Positions 37,650 through 50,500 of a stretch of 64,000 bases of DNA are shown here, piece after piece (positions within the stretch are counted from its first letter, which is position 1; each line of letters begins with the position of its first letter). The DNA lies in the NCBI GenBank assembly GCA_008360955.1, contig LUCM01008737.1:110687-174686 (forward strand), given 5' to 3'. The notes under the pieces are model-generated. The model had not been told where the DNA came from and did not search any database. It saw only the letters and a list, made by a program, of their open reading frames with translations. A program made the translations under genes and the position numbers. The DNA comes from Fasciolopsis buskii (Eukaryota; Platyhelminthes; Trematoda; Plagiorchiida; Fasciolidae).

Positions 37650-39880
37650 ACGCTTAAAACCGCTGATTCCGACTGAAACGTGCTCAGTCCAGCTTATTGA
37701 TATATTTAGTGATTCTGGTCCAAAAACCCTCGATGTCTCGAAAAGACTAAGGGATCTAGAAATCAAAGTGCAACAGATTGAGGACCTGTCATTGAAATCG
37801 TCCTCATTAATCAGCCTAATTGATCCTTCAAATGATAATAATGCCAGCAAACTAGCTGCTTCAGGACGCCCTTTTGACTCCGTAACTAAGGAAGCTCACA
37901 AGCGTTTTGCGAATGCGAAGAACGCCGCTGTCCTTAACTTATCCGACCCCCTCCCACTGCCACTGGTTCAATCTGCCATTATAAATGCTTGTAGCGTGAT
38001 CCAGCACACCTGCCTATGCTCTAGGCTCCGGGAAATAATCCCCGGAGAATAACTGTGCAATTTTATTTCAATTTCCTGATGAACTTTATGCTAGGGAGTT
38101 TATAGAAAAACAAGGCAAAAATTGCCAACTATACGCTCTACAAAAATAGCAAGATCTTTACGGATAAAACTCCGTTCCAGAAAGATATATTACGGTCAAT
38201 ATAGTTTACCGGGGCTTCTCAAGTTGGTAGGATTTCCGTTGTATCGAGCGCTGCCCCTCTGACTAGTGCGCTGCCAATTCAGGTTCCTCCTAATGGACCA
38301 AACCTCGAGCCTACTGCCAGGGTTTCAACTAAACTACCTTCTCCCCGTGACAGTCGCCACACAACTCCGGCTATCACGAGACCGGTGTCCAATGCCGGAA
38401 CCAAAATAAAATACCCATCGGAAACCACAAATTCAAGCAATTTGCATAACCGACCTCTCCGCTACTTACGCCGCTCGACTTCCTGTCCAATCTCTGCATC
38501 CCAAAAATCTGTTACTGGTCTGTCTGAGAATAAATCGAACGATGGCAGTGGCACATCACCTTCGCGTATACCTGCTGCAAAAGTGCTGATCCCTCGACAT
38601 CATCTCATTTGGTCGCAACCAATACCGGTAGACCTAGATGAAACTCAGTCCCCTTCACCCTTCCAGCCACCCCGCAAACGTGCTCATCTTGATCTACTAA
38701 GTCTGACACCCCAAGATAAAAGAACTGACGGTGTAACCATGCAGGTGACTGCCCTCTCACCGATGTCTTTTCAGGCTAACATCAATCGCCTTTCATATAC
38801 CCTATCCCAGATACGCCCTCTAGCACATCTTAGTCCTTCCGTCAAACAACAGCATGGCATCCAGCCATGATCAATTGAAATCCACAGGAAGCGCATGCCC
38901 GTGACCTATTCCACTAACCGCAAAACCTCGCACTCCATTAGCCACCCTGGTAATTCAGTAGGTCAGCCCGTCGATACACCTCGACTGTCTGGCACTCTCG
39001 GCACACTCAACTCGTGTAAGCCATCCCGGTATGAGCTCTGCCAAATCGGATGGTCCACAAACTCATGACGACCTGCTAACTGCCGCATACAATCACGAGT
39101 TGATTGGCCCACTGGTTTCATGCCTCCACTCTCCTTCGGTAACACAGTTGCCACATTCCAGCATAATACTAATGCCCCTCCTTATTTACGGCCTGCTGCT
39201 TATCCTCCCTATTTCCATCAACCAAGCAGTCAACCCTATTTGGATGTAGTTGCGCTACTCCAGTGCCCTTTTCCTACTCCTGCACGCCCAACCCCTCACC
39301 CCAACTACCAGTATCCTCATAATTTTGCACGATTTACCCCTGGATCCTCTCAGGCTACCTGGCAAACGTTTGATAGCTGTATTTCACCCATTGAACCACA
39401 ACCTATCATAAGACCCCTTTCCCAACCCACTCTCGTTCAGCCATTACCCCAATCGCCTCAGCCAGAAAGCACTGCTCTCCTGAATTCCGCGAATTCCAAA
39501 AGTAACGCCTATCCCCAAAAATTCATGCGCATACCTGCTGACCAGATTTTCTCCGGCATTTTCCAAAGCCCCCTCCCCACTAACCCCCTAGGTTGCTAGT
39601 CCCGCCGTGACGAGGTAGCAATTTGGCCACCTAACATGGTCCCACCCCCACTGATACCAAATCACCCACACCGGCATCCTCTAACAACTGGCTCATTAAC
39701 TCCCAAGTTTCTTTCATCACCATAGTCTTCAGCCCGCAAATCCATTGACAAAGACGTTCCCTCGCTGGACATTGTACCTAACTCTACTGAACTTACTCCC
39801 TTATCGCAGCTGTGCACTATCCGAACCTCTAAGGTATCCCTTGAATATTTGACCCCCATCAAACCCACCTCTTGAATATC
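37650..39880 (+). pseudogene. Copy D ORF1, gag-like and proline-rich
   Basis: The N-terminal part reads QQIEDLSLKSSSLISLID, DSVTKEAHKRFANAKNAAV and LPLVQSAIINACSVI, a heptad-rich, probably multimerising segment. After frameshifts, a basic/proline-rich section follows (FQPPRKRAHLDLLSLTPQD), then a low-complexity PPYFHQPSSQPYLDV / PHPNYQYPHNFARF region. A TAG at 39596-39598 ends the last frame. The matching codon in copy E is CAG and its frame runs 42 codons further. Confidence 0.6.
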
Positions 39881-42776
39881 ACGTGAACTTAAATTTTCCA
39901 GAGAATTTTTCGTACTGCTCCTGAACCCCCGCTCAATGAAACATAAAGTAAGGGAGCTAAGATTGATAGCAGCTAAAAACTCTTACGATATTATCTTAAT
40001 GACAGAGACTTGGCTAACAGAGCACAGTTCCACTCCGTCTGGCGGGTTACACGCCCTACTAAACCACTAGTTCAAATCGTAGAGAAGTAGGTTGCCTAGC
40101 CTACGTGAAGCAGCCACAAAACGCTTCAGTTCGCCATCACCCACTTCTTGATTCCATCCACGACATCATTTGGCTTCTGGTACAATTATCCGAGCTCCCG
40201 ATTCACATAGGATGTGTTTATCGACCATCAAACTCGATTACTTCTGATATTCCTCTTCCTACCGAAGCCATCCTTTATCTTTCTGGTCTCCCCACAGCCG
40301 TAAGATAATTGCAGGTAACTTCAAGGCCCCTAAAACTCGTTGGTCCTCTTTATCCGCTCCACCTACTTTACTCGACTTTGTTTCTGAAACGCACGCTGAA
40401 GGATGGACGCAGCATGTGACTACGCCCACAAGGTTCCATAATATCTTAGACCTAGTTTTTACGCATTAGCACCCCCAATGTTAAGGTTCCAGTGCTAAAA
40501 CCTTTTCCTGGGGGTGACCACAAGATGGTCACGTGTAGCTTCTCTCTCCGTAACAAACCTTCCTCACCCATGTGTATCCATCATAATGTCTCTTCCTATA
40601 TGTCGACTCGTTGGGACGAAAGTCCTGACGCTATGCGAACATTTGATTTGCCCAGCTTCCCTTTATCGCCTGACCCGCAGAGTGCGACAGTCGAACTTTA
40701 CTTAAAATTTCTTTTTACTATTGATCCTCTGTCCACTCCGACCACTCAGCATAAACCCAAGAAGCCTACTAGGGTTTGTCGGCTTCAGACGAGACTTTTC
40801 AAGGCTCAAAAGCTTCCACAAAACGGGAGACTTCCGGCTTTCAGTACAAGTCAACCGCTTGCAACAAGAATTTCTCATCGAGTCCGACCTAAGGTTAAAA
40901 AGGCAGGTTATGGTAACTATTGAGGCGCCTGACCCAGTTCGAAATACTTCTCACATTTTCAAAGCTCGCTCCCAGCCCAACTCGTCAGCTATCACGAACT
41001 TCATCATTTTTAATAGCTTATGCATCGAGTTCCCTGAAGACATCGCAGAAGCATCCAATACATATTTCTCATCTACTCTCGTTAATGACGGTCGGCTACA
41101 CTCTGAAATCCACCCCATGTTAACTTCGGTTAGATTATCCTCCATCTCATTCTACGTTGCTGGCATCATCAATGCGATGAAATATGCCAGGCCATCCCAC
41201 AAATCTGGCCATGATGGCATTCCATCAGTCCTATTTCGCACTGCTGGTCCAGATCTTCCACTGCTCCTTCTAAATCTGTTCTCGCTCTCCATATCCGGCG
41301 CTACTTTTCCGCCACAATGGAAAGCGTCCATTATTGTTCCACATCACGAAAATGGTTCCATGCATGAACCCGAAAACTTTCGCCCCATTAATCACACTCC
41401 AGTTCTACCCAGGCTTATGGAAAAGATTGTTAAAGAACAACTGGTTAACTTCTTTACTACTCACAACCTTATCAACTCCTCCCAACGCGGCTTCCTCATG
41501 GGCCGATCCTGCCTCACCTGTCAGTTTCACTTCTTAAACCTGATTCCTCAAAGTGCTGATTCCCACCGGTCAATGCTCACAATCTTTCTGTATATGTCGA
41601 AGGCGTTTGACCACGTTTCCCACTCCCGAATTCTGACCAAAATTAAGATTTATGGAATTAGAAATCCCCTCTTTTCTTGGCTATCATCCTACCTTTCCGA
41701 TCGAGTTCAGAGAGACCTGTGCTATTACCGCAAGGGTCATTCACGTGAGCGTCTTAGGTCGTCTCTTATTCTAGCTATGCAATAATAATATATTTAAAAT
41801 TATTCTATATGGCGCACCATTCCTGTTTGCCGATAACATTAAAATAGTCTACACTTTTGAGGCTGCTTCATTTAGCTCCACTCTTGCTCTTATCAGTGAA
41901 GAGCTAGAGTTGCTTCATAACTGGCGTTGCAATTGGCTTATGAAGTTCTCTGCAGACAAATGTTCTCTGATGACATATAAATGCTATGTTCCTCCGAGCG
42001 CCCTCTCTATAAACGGCATGCCATTTCTTGTATCACACACAGTTAAGGACGTACGGTCACAATACTTCTGCTCTTTCAACTTCCACGAGCAGGTTCACTA
42101 TCAGACCGCTATAGCTGAGAGAACCGCCACAATGATCTTAAGCGCTTTCCGCACTAAGGACTGGGGTCATCGCCTTCAAGTCCCATGCTAGGCCCCACCT
42201 TGAGTACTGCCTGATTATCTTCACGCATATGCGCAAATCCGATGGAATCGAAAACGAGAAATTTTCATCGTGCGTTCATTAGAAATCTTCTAGATCCTTC
42301 ATCTAGCGTAAACTTCAGGGCCATACGTGAGCTGGTTAAACTTGAACCATTGTGGCTCCGTTGAGTTAAATGAAACCTCGCATTTCTCTTTATTCTTTGC
42401 CATAATAATGTCCACTCTACTACAAACGTCACACGCGACGCTGGTAATCATCCATATCCACTTCGTAGTAGATACTATTAATTAAGTATATCCCTGACTG
42501 GACTATCGATCAGGGCTAAATTCTTCACAGTTGCTTACTCCAAGCTGCAAAAAACACTCCCTAGTTCCTTGCAGTCGTGTTCAACTTTAATCCAGTTCAA
42601 AGCCCATCTGGCAAAGTTACTGGATGTCCTGTTCCTAATTAACCTGACACGAGCTAACATTGGACTAGACGAGGCTTACGAACATGGGATAGAATTTTAG
42701 TTCATGGCCGAGTCTTTGCTGTCATCATCATCTGGGATTCGGCTTCAACTCTAACCTCCTCACCTTCTCACACGTC
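38936..42776 (+). repeat. 3.84-kb near-identical block shared with copy E
   Basis: Matches 59142-62982 at an offset of 20,206 bp. I noted only four differences, all C/T: 39030, 39597, 39616 and 39672. Just outside both edges similarity falls abruptly to about 80%. Confidence 0.9.
39890..42700 (+). pseudogene. Copy D ORF2, APE endonuclease plus RT, inactivated
   Basis: Endonuclease remnants: LKFSREFFVLLLNPRSMKH, ILMTETWL, GCVYRPSN, IAGNFKAPKTRW (Asp to Asn in the GDFN block), NILDLVFTH and GGDHKMV. A 354-codon frame (40721-41785) holds the linker and RT fingers: HDGIPSVLFRTAG, ENFRPINHTPVLPRLMEK and QRGFLMGRSCLTCQ. Motif A is IFLYMSKAFDHV, with the first catalytic aspartate changed to tyrosine. 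Motif B is broken by a frameshift and stop near 41760-41790, and the catalytic box at 41825-41836 is FADN. The C-terminal domain is split. Two catalytic aspartates are lost, so it is inactive. Confidence 0.8.
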
Positions 42777-43739
42777 CCTGCTAACGCACTTTTTGACCTC
42801 CATTGTAGTGGTGTATGGTCTTTACCAATGGCTTGAGCAACAAACTCTCGAAATTCTCCCAATGTGGGCGGACGAAAATGTCAACGTACTTATTTTTGAT
42901 CCCTGATCTCATCACATCCAGTGATTTTAAACACCAGCCTGCGTGCTCCCCGCTCTTCCTGTCATCTCATCCTCCCAAGTGGCTTGGCAGGGCTAACTAG
43001 GTCGTTCTTGGTAGCCCCTAACATAAAACCACTCATAAAACCGCTACCATGGCTCACTCTAGTTATCACATTTTACGGAATAGATGCACTATGTCGCACG
43101 CATTTTGGCGCGATCCAATAATCACTGTAATCACAAGCTGGCACCCAATCCAGACCACTTCTCTCCTGCGTTTCAGCTCTCGCATTCTCAGCAGACGCGC
43201 TGCTAACGCTCTCTTCCTCGTAATGGCGATCCCAAATCTGCTGCCTTATCATTCCTGTTAGGAACCTGTTTGCTAGAACTGGCGCTCGAGTTCTGGCCCG
43301 TTCAACAGAAACTATGCGGATTATCGCACTGGATATCTCAACTCACATCCATGCGATCGATTAGAACCGCCATTGCTGCTGTCTCCGGAACTGCTTGCGC
43401 GCTGCATATTCCTCCCCCATACTGCTGACCAAGATCAAAAGATTTGACAACGTAAATGATAGCATAGTGGACATTTTTGGCTAGTGTATTTAAGGAGTAA
43501 TCATACACAATTTCTCTTATCTGACGCTCCTCCCGGTACAGCTTACCACCACCCGTATGTAAATATAATCACTATCCTTGGGGCTCCATATCCAAAACTT
43601 TACAAATTTCCTCCAGATAGTTTGAACCAATATTCCTCCGCTCTTAGCATTTTTTGGCCATTTCTTGCGAACTGCGTGTCTCATTCAATTTGCCTGACGT
43701 TCCGCCTGGTTTTCGCCACTTCCATCCAATTACTGCATT

Positions 43740-44165
43740 GCCACCGCTTGTCGTCTATTCAGCTTAACGTTTCCGTCCATTACGTAACGTTCCCGACGTT
43801 TGGTGTCTCTAGCCATATATCGATATCCAACGTTGGGCTCCGTCCATGTTGTGCGCCAGCAATGAGCACATTTAGTTCAACTAAACACAAAATGATTCCT
43901 AGTCCGCTGCTTGCAAACAGCCCCAGGCAACTCTTTTCGGTCTTAAAATTACATTTTGTATTTTTGCATTTTGCTGGCATACTTGTACTTTCCCCATTGC
44001 TTCACGTTGCAGTGAGCTTCTGCAATAACTCAATATTTCTCCCACCCACTTATACCACTCGACTTCTATCATTCACATTTCCTGTGCATCAAGCTTGTGA
44101 AAATTTGATGTTACCTTGCGCATGCCTCTCGCAAATCGAGAAATATACAGTATTATTGTTTTATT
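43740..44165 (+). mobile_element. Family F 3' portion
   Basis: Homologous to 23820-24215 and ends with CTTGCGCATGCCTCTCGC, then AATCGAGAAATATACAG and an ATT-rich tail. The CTCG..CGAG hairpin is well preserved here. No protein is recognised. Confidence 0.55.
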
Positions 44166-44519
44166 CCGGTCTGCGGAAGTTGGCAACAGACCGATGCTCC
44201 CGGTAACGGTCATCCACACGAATCCACCAGACGTCGCCTCATTTGACTCCGGTCCTCTTTTTTTCCCAACATCACCTTTATCTCTAAACCAAGCTGAAAT
44301 TTATGCATCCAAAATTTCTCAAAATAAACCTCATCTATTAGTCTTACGATCGCATAAATCAAATCCATTGCCGCCGCTCTCCTTGTTCAACGGACTGTGT
44401 TTTCAGATTTTTCGGGTTTTGTATTGCCGTTTTTGATATTCAGTCTGGTTTTTACTCATCTCCATTCCATTATCAAATCCACATTGATCTTCATCTCCAC
44501 CTTATGACTCTCTTGATTT

Positions 44520-44760
44520 TCTAGGATCCTAGCCAACAGGCAGCGGCAGCCATTGCCATGCAGCCATATTTTGCGCCCGCGATACGCACCTTCGCTACAT
44601 TCAAACATAGTATCACTCGCAGTACATGACTGGTAATCAGCCACAGAAAAATCTCTGCGAACCATGGTTCAGCTTCGATTTGAAACCCGAAACCCCGCGT
44701 TCAGAAAATGACATTACCTGTTGTGATCTTGTGAGCGAAAACACGTTGCACTGTGTTTGT
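44520..44760 (+). mobile_element. Family F body fragment
   Basis: About 80% similar to 58440-58690, starting at 'CTAGCCAACAGGC' and running past 'GAGCGAAAAC'. In copy E this body continues into the hairpin tail; here it diverges after about 44760. No tRNA-like promoter boxes were seen in it. Confidence 0.55.
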
Positions 44761-47530
44761 TCTCACAACGTGTCCCAGCTACTAGTGTAGTGAGCCACAG
44801 GAGCGCTTTGAGCACTCTCATCGCCGACCGCATCCGTGATGCATCCCACGAAATGCACCATGGGACTAAGTCCACGATTTTGACGAGGCAAATGTTGTTT
44901 GTGAATTCGCCCCATCCGATAAGGCTTATAACAGTATCGAATGAAACTTTCAAACCGGTACACAATTCGGACGGCGGATGTCTTAGTTAGCATAGCTGTT
45001 CTTTAACTTGGATGCCGAATCCCTCTCGGCTCTTCCGTGATCAATGACTTCCCTATTATCAGTAAGAGATTCCGGTTTACTCTTTTCCTGTCTTCAAGGT
45101 TTCGGAGAGCATCTTTTCAAGATTTTAAGTGCAGAACTTTTTAGATTATTAAGCTGATCCTTTTTGCTTCAGAAACCCAAAATACCGTTTTACTTTGTCT
45201 ACCTTAGACCCTCCTAAGAACTTTGTCTCATTGTTTTCACTTACCCTCGTGAAGCCATGGTGAGTGTTCACTGCGCATTCACTGACCATGTTCCTGTGTC
45301 CCAATGTAATGACAAGGAAATAAGTTTCGATCTTAAACTGGAACTGGTTAGGCTCCATGTCATATTAAACGATCTCTGCTTTTTCCTTAAACTTATCCCA
45401 TATTATGCACTAAATTTTGCAGATGGTCTCGAACTACTATCTCTTTTGATACACTCGTGACGTACACAGTCCAACCACCACTTGTAAGAACTAATCCAAG
45501 TAAACCCCCTTGGGTTGTGGATCAAACCTTGCAATTCATCAAGCAATTGCCGAACGCTTAAGACGTTTTGATACGATCTGAGCCACTATTTAACGGACAA
45601 CTGTACTCCAAAGTTGACTAACGCCAACATCTTTGTAACAGTAGCATCTCAATCCGGTCCCAATTACGAGTAAAATCTTTATGTCTACTCGAAATGACTA
45701 GGTAAACTGGACGCCCCAAATTTACATGCCTACCCTACACTGTCAACCATTGAAAACGGTAAATTCTTGTCAAGATCTTCCCCATCCGCGCATCCTTTAG
45801 CAGGTTAGACTTTCATGACGGTTTATTTACTCCTGATACACTCATGTAAATTTTGACGCCATCCTTTTTCATTCATTTTCCATCCCACCTCTGCCTTTCT
45901 CTCTCACCGAGCTTATCATACTTGGGTGCTTAGAAATCAGTTAGTTGAGTACATTACTCTGCCATTAGCAAGTTTTACTGATCTGCATGACGTTCTAAGC
46001 AAAACAGTCAAAAGTTCGAATCCCCACTATCTTCCCTTAAACTGATATTATCCTGGACACCTTCTTTCGTTACAAACCATCTGTTCTACATTTGCCGCTT
46101 CTACTTTTCAGCTTCTGAGGGCGACGTTAACTACAAAAAATAAACTTCCTCAGACCCCTAAACTTGGATAATCCGAATCTTTGGTTTACCGCTTCTTTCA
46201 CAACTAAGTAAGAATTCTTCCGCCAAGACTAAGCTTTACCAAGAACCAAAAGCAAATCATTTAACCCTCATTATATAGTTATTATAGAATGAACGTCATA
46301 AACATAAGCATCATGCTACGTTGGGCAGCCGGGGATCTGTTGTAGCCCTGGAATATTGTCAACCTCGCACATTCTACTGACGGTCTGGTCTTCAGTGTGC
46401 GCACCCAATTAGCCCTCCTTTAGAGACTTTCAAATGACAAAAATAATACTAATAATAGTTTGTATATTTCCCGACATTTGAGAGGCATGCGCAAGGCAAA
46501 ATCAAATTTATACAAAGATGGATCCTATGTAATTGCTGTGACACCGAAAATAAAGTCTGATCATTGGTATGGGAAATCCTTCTCTGGGCTTAAGCAGTGG
46601 ATACGTTATTACTTGATCCAGCCCGTAAATTTAATTAGCATTGGAATTTGAACAAACATTGCAAATAAATGCGATTTCGTAAGGGGTCACAATAAACCGG
46701 TCAACTACGTCTATGTGCATGAACGTGCGCGGAAGCTCCTCTTTCTTTTCCTTAAGGTTGCGACAAAAGTGAATCGAGTAAAGATGATTTACTATAATCA
46801 GTTTATCAGTCTACCCAGTCCGATCCATAGTGATTGATTATCCGAATGGAAAATGTTTCTTTTCACAACTTCCTTCTAAACTGTTGTGCGACCGCAAACA
46901 TTCATAATCGTACCCACCTGGACAAAGCCGAATATGGGACCTGCGGTTTCTGGTGAGCCCCAGTGACCCGGATTTTGTTTACTCCGCTCCACTGTGCCTT
47001 GCGGCCTAGTCTGCTGCCCATAATGTCCCTTGCTGATTCGTTCCGCAAAATTGCTCCCCATCAGATATTAATTAACAGTTTCCTCACTGTGAACTCCGGT
47101 GTAATCGTTGGTCATGCATCATGCATGCTCGTTAGCATACTTTATTACAAAAGAAAATGAGATTTAAAACGCAAATAGTGGAACTGAACAAATTAGCGAA
47201 CAATTTGAAATCTCGCTGAATTCTTTCTTCTAGGTATCATTCACCTTTGGCACAAATAATTTAGCGTAAAGCTCCCTGTTCTGCTCACGCTACGCCTAAC
47301 CATTCCCCACTGATGTTTAGTGAACCAGGTTTTCATTTCAAAATTTTTATGAAAGTTAGAAACATTTCCTATTCAGAAGAATTTGCCGAATTTTTCTGAA
47401 CTCCAAATTGTGACTTAGCCTCTATTTGACCAGTTCATGGAACCTTAGCCTAAGCTACGGCTGCCACAGTTTTGGTTTTACCTGGCCTTAATTTGAGCAC
47501 TTTTATACAACATATCTCAAACTTCATCGG
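44761..47530. other. Mostly unassigned sequence
   Basis: Apart from the minus-strand family F tail at 46443-46520, I recognise nothing. Short open frames on both strands lack motifs or splice support. Confidence 0.35.
46443..46520 (-). mobile_element. Family F 3' tail, minus strand
   Basis: Reads on the minus strand as TTGCCTTGCGCATGCCTCTC, then GGGAAATATAC and ATT triplets. It is the only copy of this terminus on the minus strand. Confidence 0.5.
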
Positions 47531-50500
47531 TCTGCCTATTTGTTCGTAAGGGTAAGTCTCACTATTGACCTGCCCACTTATTCCTTAACCCACGGGCTTA
47601 CACGCATACTGATAATATTCAGCTACCTGCTTCCATGTTACCCAGGCTTTATAATAATTGGCGTAATTTCCATTCATTCCAGAATTACAGTACCCTCTAC
47701 TTGTGTCTCCTTCAGCCGGGTCTAAGAAGCTTAAGCGTCATACCAATATACCCAGAAAATCTGGAGTACCACGAACCCACCCTTAGTTCCGCTTATCGAC
47801 ATATCGGACGGACCTAGTATCATAGCCCCGGAAGTCTCAAAGGGACTGTGTGAACACGGAACAGGGAACGATGATCTGAATTTGTCATCAATCAATTCCT
47901 TGTTAGCTCCACTCATAGGCCCATCCCCAGCAACCTTGCTGCGGCAAACCGTTTTATGATCACGTAAATAAAGAAGCCAACAAAACCATTGCGACTGCCA
48001 AGATTGTCGTTCTCTTAAATGCATGTGATGGCCTCCCAATGATGGTGGTCAAAGCTGCCATACGCAACACATGTAGAATCACCGTCCACTTAAACTCCGC
48101 TATAGTCTCCAGAAGAATCTTCCCCGATCAACGCCAAAATTTATCCCGGTGGCGTGAAAAGCTATCAGCTAATGAACTCATGGGTAATACGGCAACCATT
48201 GTGAACTACATGCCGTATAGAAGTAGCAAATTGATCACTGATAAATCTCCCTTCCCGCGAGACATACTGCGGTTGCAGAGGTTTGCCACAAATTTCCAAG
48301 CCTGCACGCTTTCGGATGTATTGGACGCCTCTCCTCAGAACAGTACGTTAACAACGCAAGGTTATTCGAAGGAGTTAAGCATGCAGTCCACAGTTGCGAC
48401 ATCGGTTATGATGCTGTCGCTCTGACAGTTGCCCCACCTCCACGCTTCCTATACAATCTCCTGCCCAGTCAGCACCACCATCTCGAATGCTCCTGAAGCA
48501 CTTCATCGTCTTGATGCAAATCAATAGGGCACCAGTCAGCCTAAATCAATCAATCACGAGGGTAGCTTATTCTATTCAGCTAGGTAACCAATCGCACTAC
48601 CCCGCGGATCAACAGCAACCTTGCGGATCAAGTAATTTAAATTGCTCACACACTGCGACTCTCTGGTACACTCGGCCCGTTAAAGCCGAGCAAGCCATCA
48701 CAGCATAAGCTGGGCTAATTTGGAGAAGCTTGCCATCGCCCCCAAGCTATTGGCTTTCATTACCCTTGGCTTGACTCTTTTTCGGAAGCGTTTTCACCAA
48801 TTACTATACGGTCAAAACGTTCCTTCACGTATTGAACTTGCAACGAACCCACCCTTGTATACAGCTTACCAAGCTACCTTATTGGGTCCATTCTTACCGC
48901 TCCCATGCACTTTTCCCACTCCGGGATCCCAAGGGCTTGCCTCCAACTACCTTTATCCGAATGATTTCGCAGGGCCTATCTTATCCTTCCCTTCACGCTA
49001 CCTTTAGAGTACTTCCTATGATCCAGCTTTTAGCACGAATCTCTCTTCGCCATTGACATTTGCCGAAAGCAAACAGCAATTGTTCCAACTACAACACCAT
49101 TTTCTTCATTTCTGCACGTTCCAAAATTAGTTTTTATCACAAAAACGCGCAATTTCTTGATAACCGGCCTCTTCTTAGGCAATATTCAAAGCTTTGCCCT
49201 AGACTGACGGCTCTGTTCGTACGATATAACCAACTACCTCACATCGTCCCACCCTCAACGACACCAAACCTCTCCTACGAAACTCCTTCCAGACATCGTT
49301 CTTCCACTCTGAAACTTCATCCATCACCCTGCATTTCTATCCACAGTTTCCGACACTTAGGCACTCCGTCGCCGCCTAGTGGGTTTAAATTGTTTAGATG
49401 AATCCCTTCATCGCATCTATTTACTACCCAAAACATGAATGCACCTGGAAACTATTTGAACCTTACGGTATTCACCTAGTGAGTGGCATATGGCATGAAG
49501 CGTTGTTTCAGACTGTCTCCACTTCTCCTCAACTCCCTCTCTCTAACTCATAAAATGAAGGCTACGATTGGTGGCAGCCAACAACCCCTGTGTCATCACG
49601 TTGGTAACAGAAACCTGGTGAACCGATCACAGCTGCACTTCTTGGTTTACTTTTTGGGCTACAACTCTTCTCAAAACGACAGCGCAGATCTTGGCAGATG
49701 TGTTGCCTAACACACACGAAACAGCTGAAAATGGCTTCCATTTTCCAACGACCATTGATTGATTACACAAATGAAAACCCCTTGGCTTCGCTTTTACTTA
49801 ACTAACCAACATGGGATTTATACAAAAACTTCGGATCGCAATATTACCCATATCGCATGCTTAACAAATTCGTTGTCTCTCTGGACTTCTTTTCAGCCTT
49901 AAAAATCTGTTAATCTTCTTTATCGGTCTCAAACTCTATTTGAGTTTGTCACGAAAAGCACCATTGAAGGCGGATTCCGGATGCAACCACTCCCTAGAGA
50001 CTTCATAATTCGCTAGACCAAAGTTTTACTCGGAAATTCTCAATGTAATGGCCACAGTAATGAGAATTCCCGGTAGTGATCATAGGATTGTCACGTGCCG
50101 CTTCACGTTTCGTGATGATTTCTCTAAACCAAAATACACCAACCGTATCGTCCACCATTTCCACGCGTCTTCTCGACGGGACAAATTCCTTGAAGCCCTG
50201 CAAATCTTAGACTGGTATACCTTTTTGTTTTCTGACTAGTAGTAAGGGTTTGACAAGATTTTACGGTAAACTTCTGTTACAGTGAAAAGTCTATCGACAC
50301 TGAAAATTAAACGTTTACCCTACAAACTTAGTTATCTTTGTCAATTCAAGGTACCACATTAAAAGCCAGAAAGTGTTTCATGAAACAGAAAAATCTCCGT
50401 TTTACTGCAAACGAACCACGTGCAATTGGAGATACTTAGGATACCCTAAGATCCAGAAGTAAAAAATTGTCAGCGCTTGGATTGCCCAATCTCTTAAACA

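Larger units (their letters stand above)
37150..43565 (+). mobile_element. CR1-like retrotransposon copy D
   Basis: It starts with a 5' region (about 37150-37740) clearly homologous to 56900-57480. It continues through ORF1 and ORF2 and ends near GTATGTAAATATAATCACTAT, which is also the end of copy E at about 63782. Flanking parts are roughly 80-85% similar to E, but 38936-42776 is nearly identical to 59142-62982. Non-autonomous because of damage in ORF2. Confidence 0.8.

Noticed and set aside
45960..46025. Box B-like AGTTCGAATCC
   Set aside because: No box A at a proper distance and no acceptor stem.
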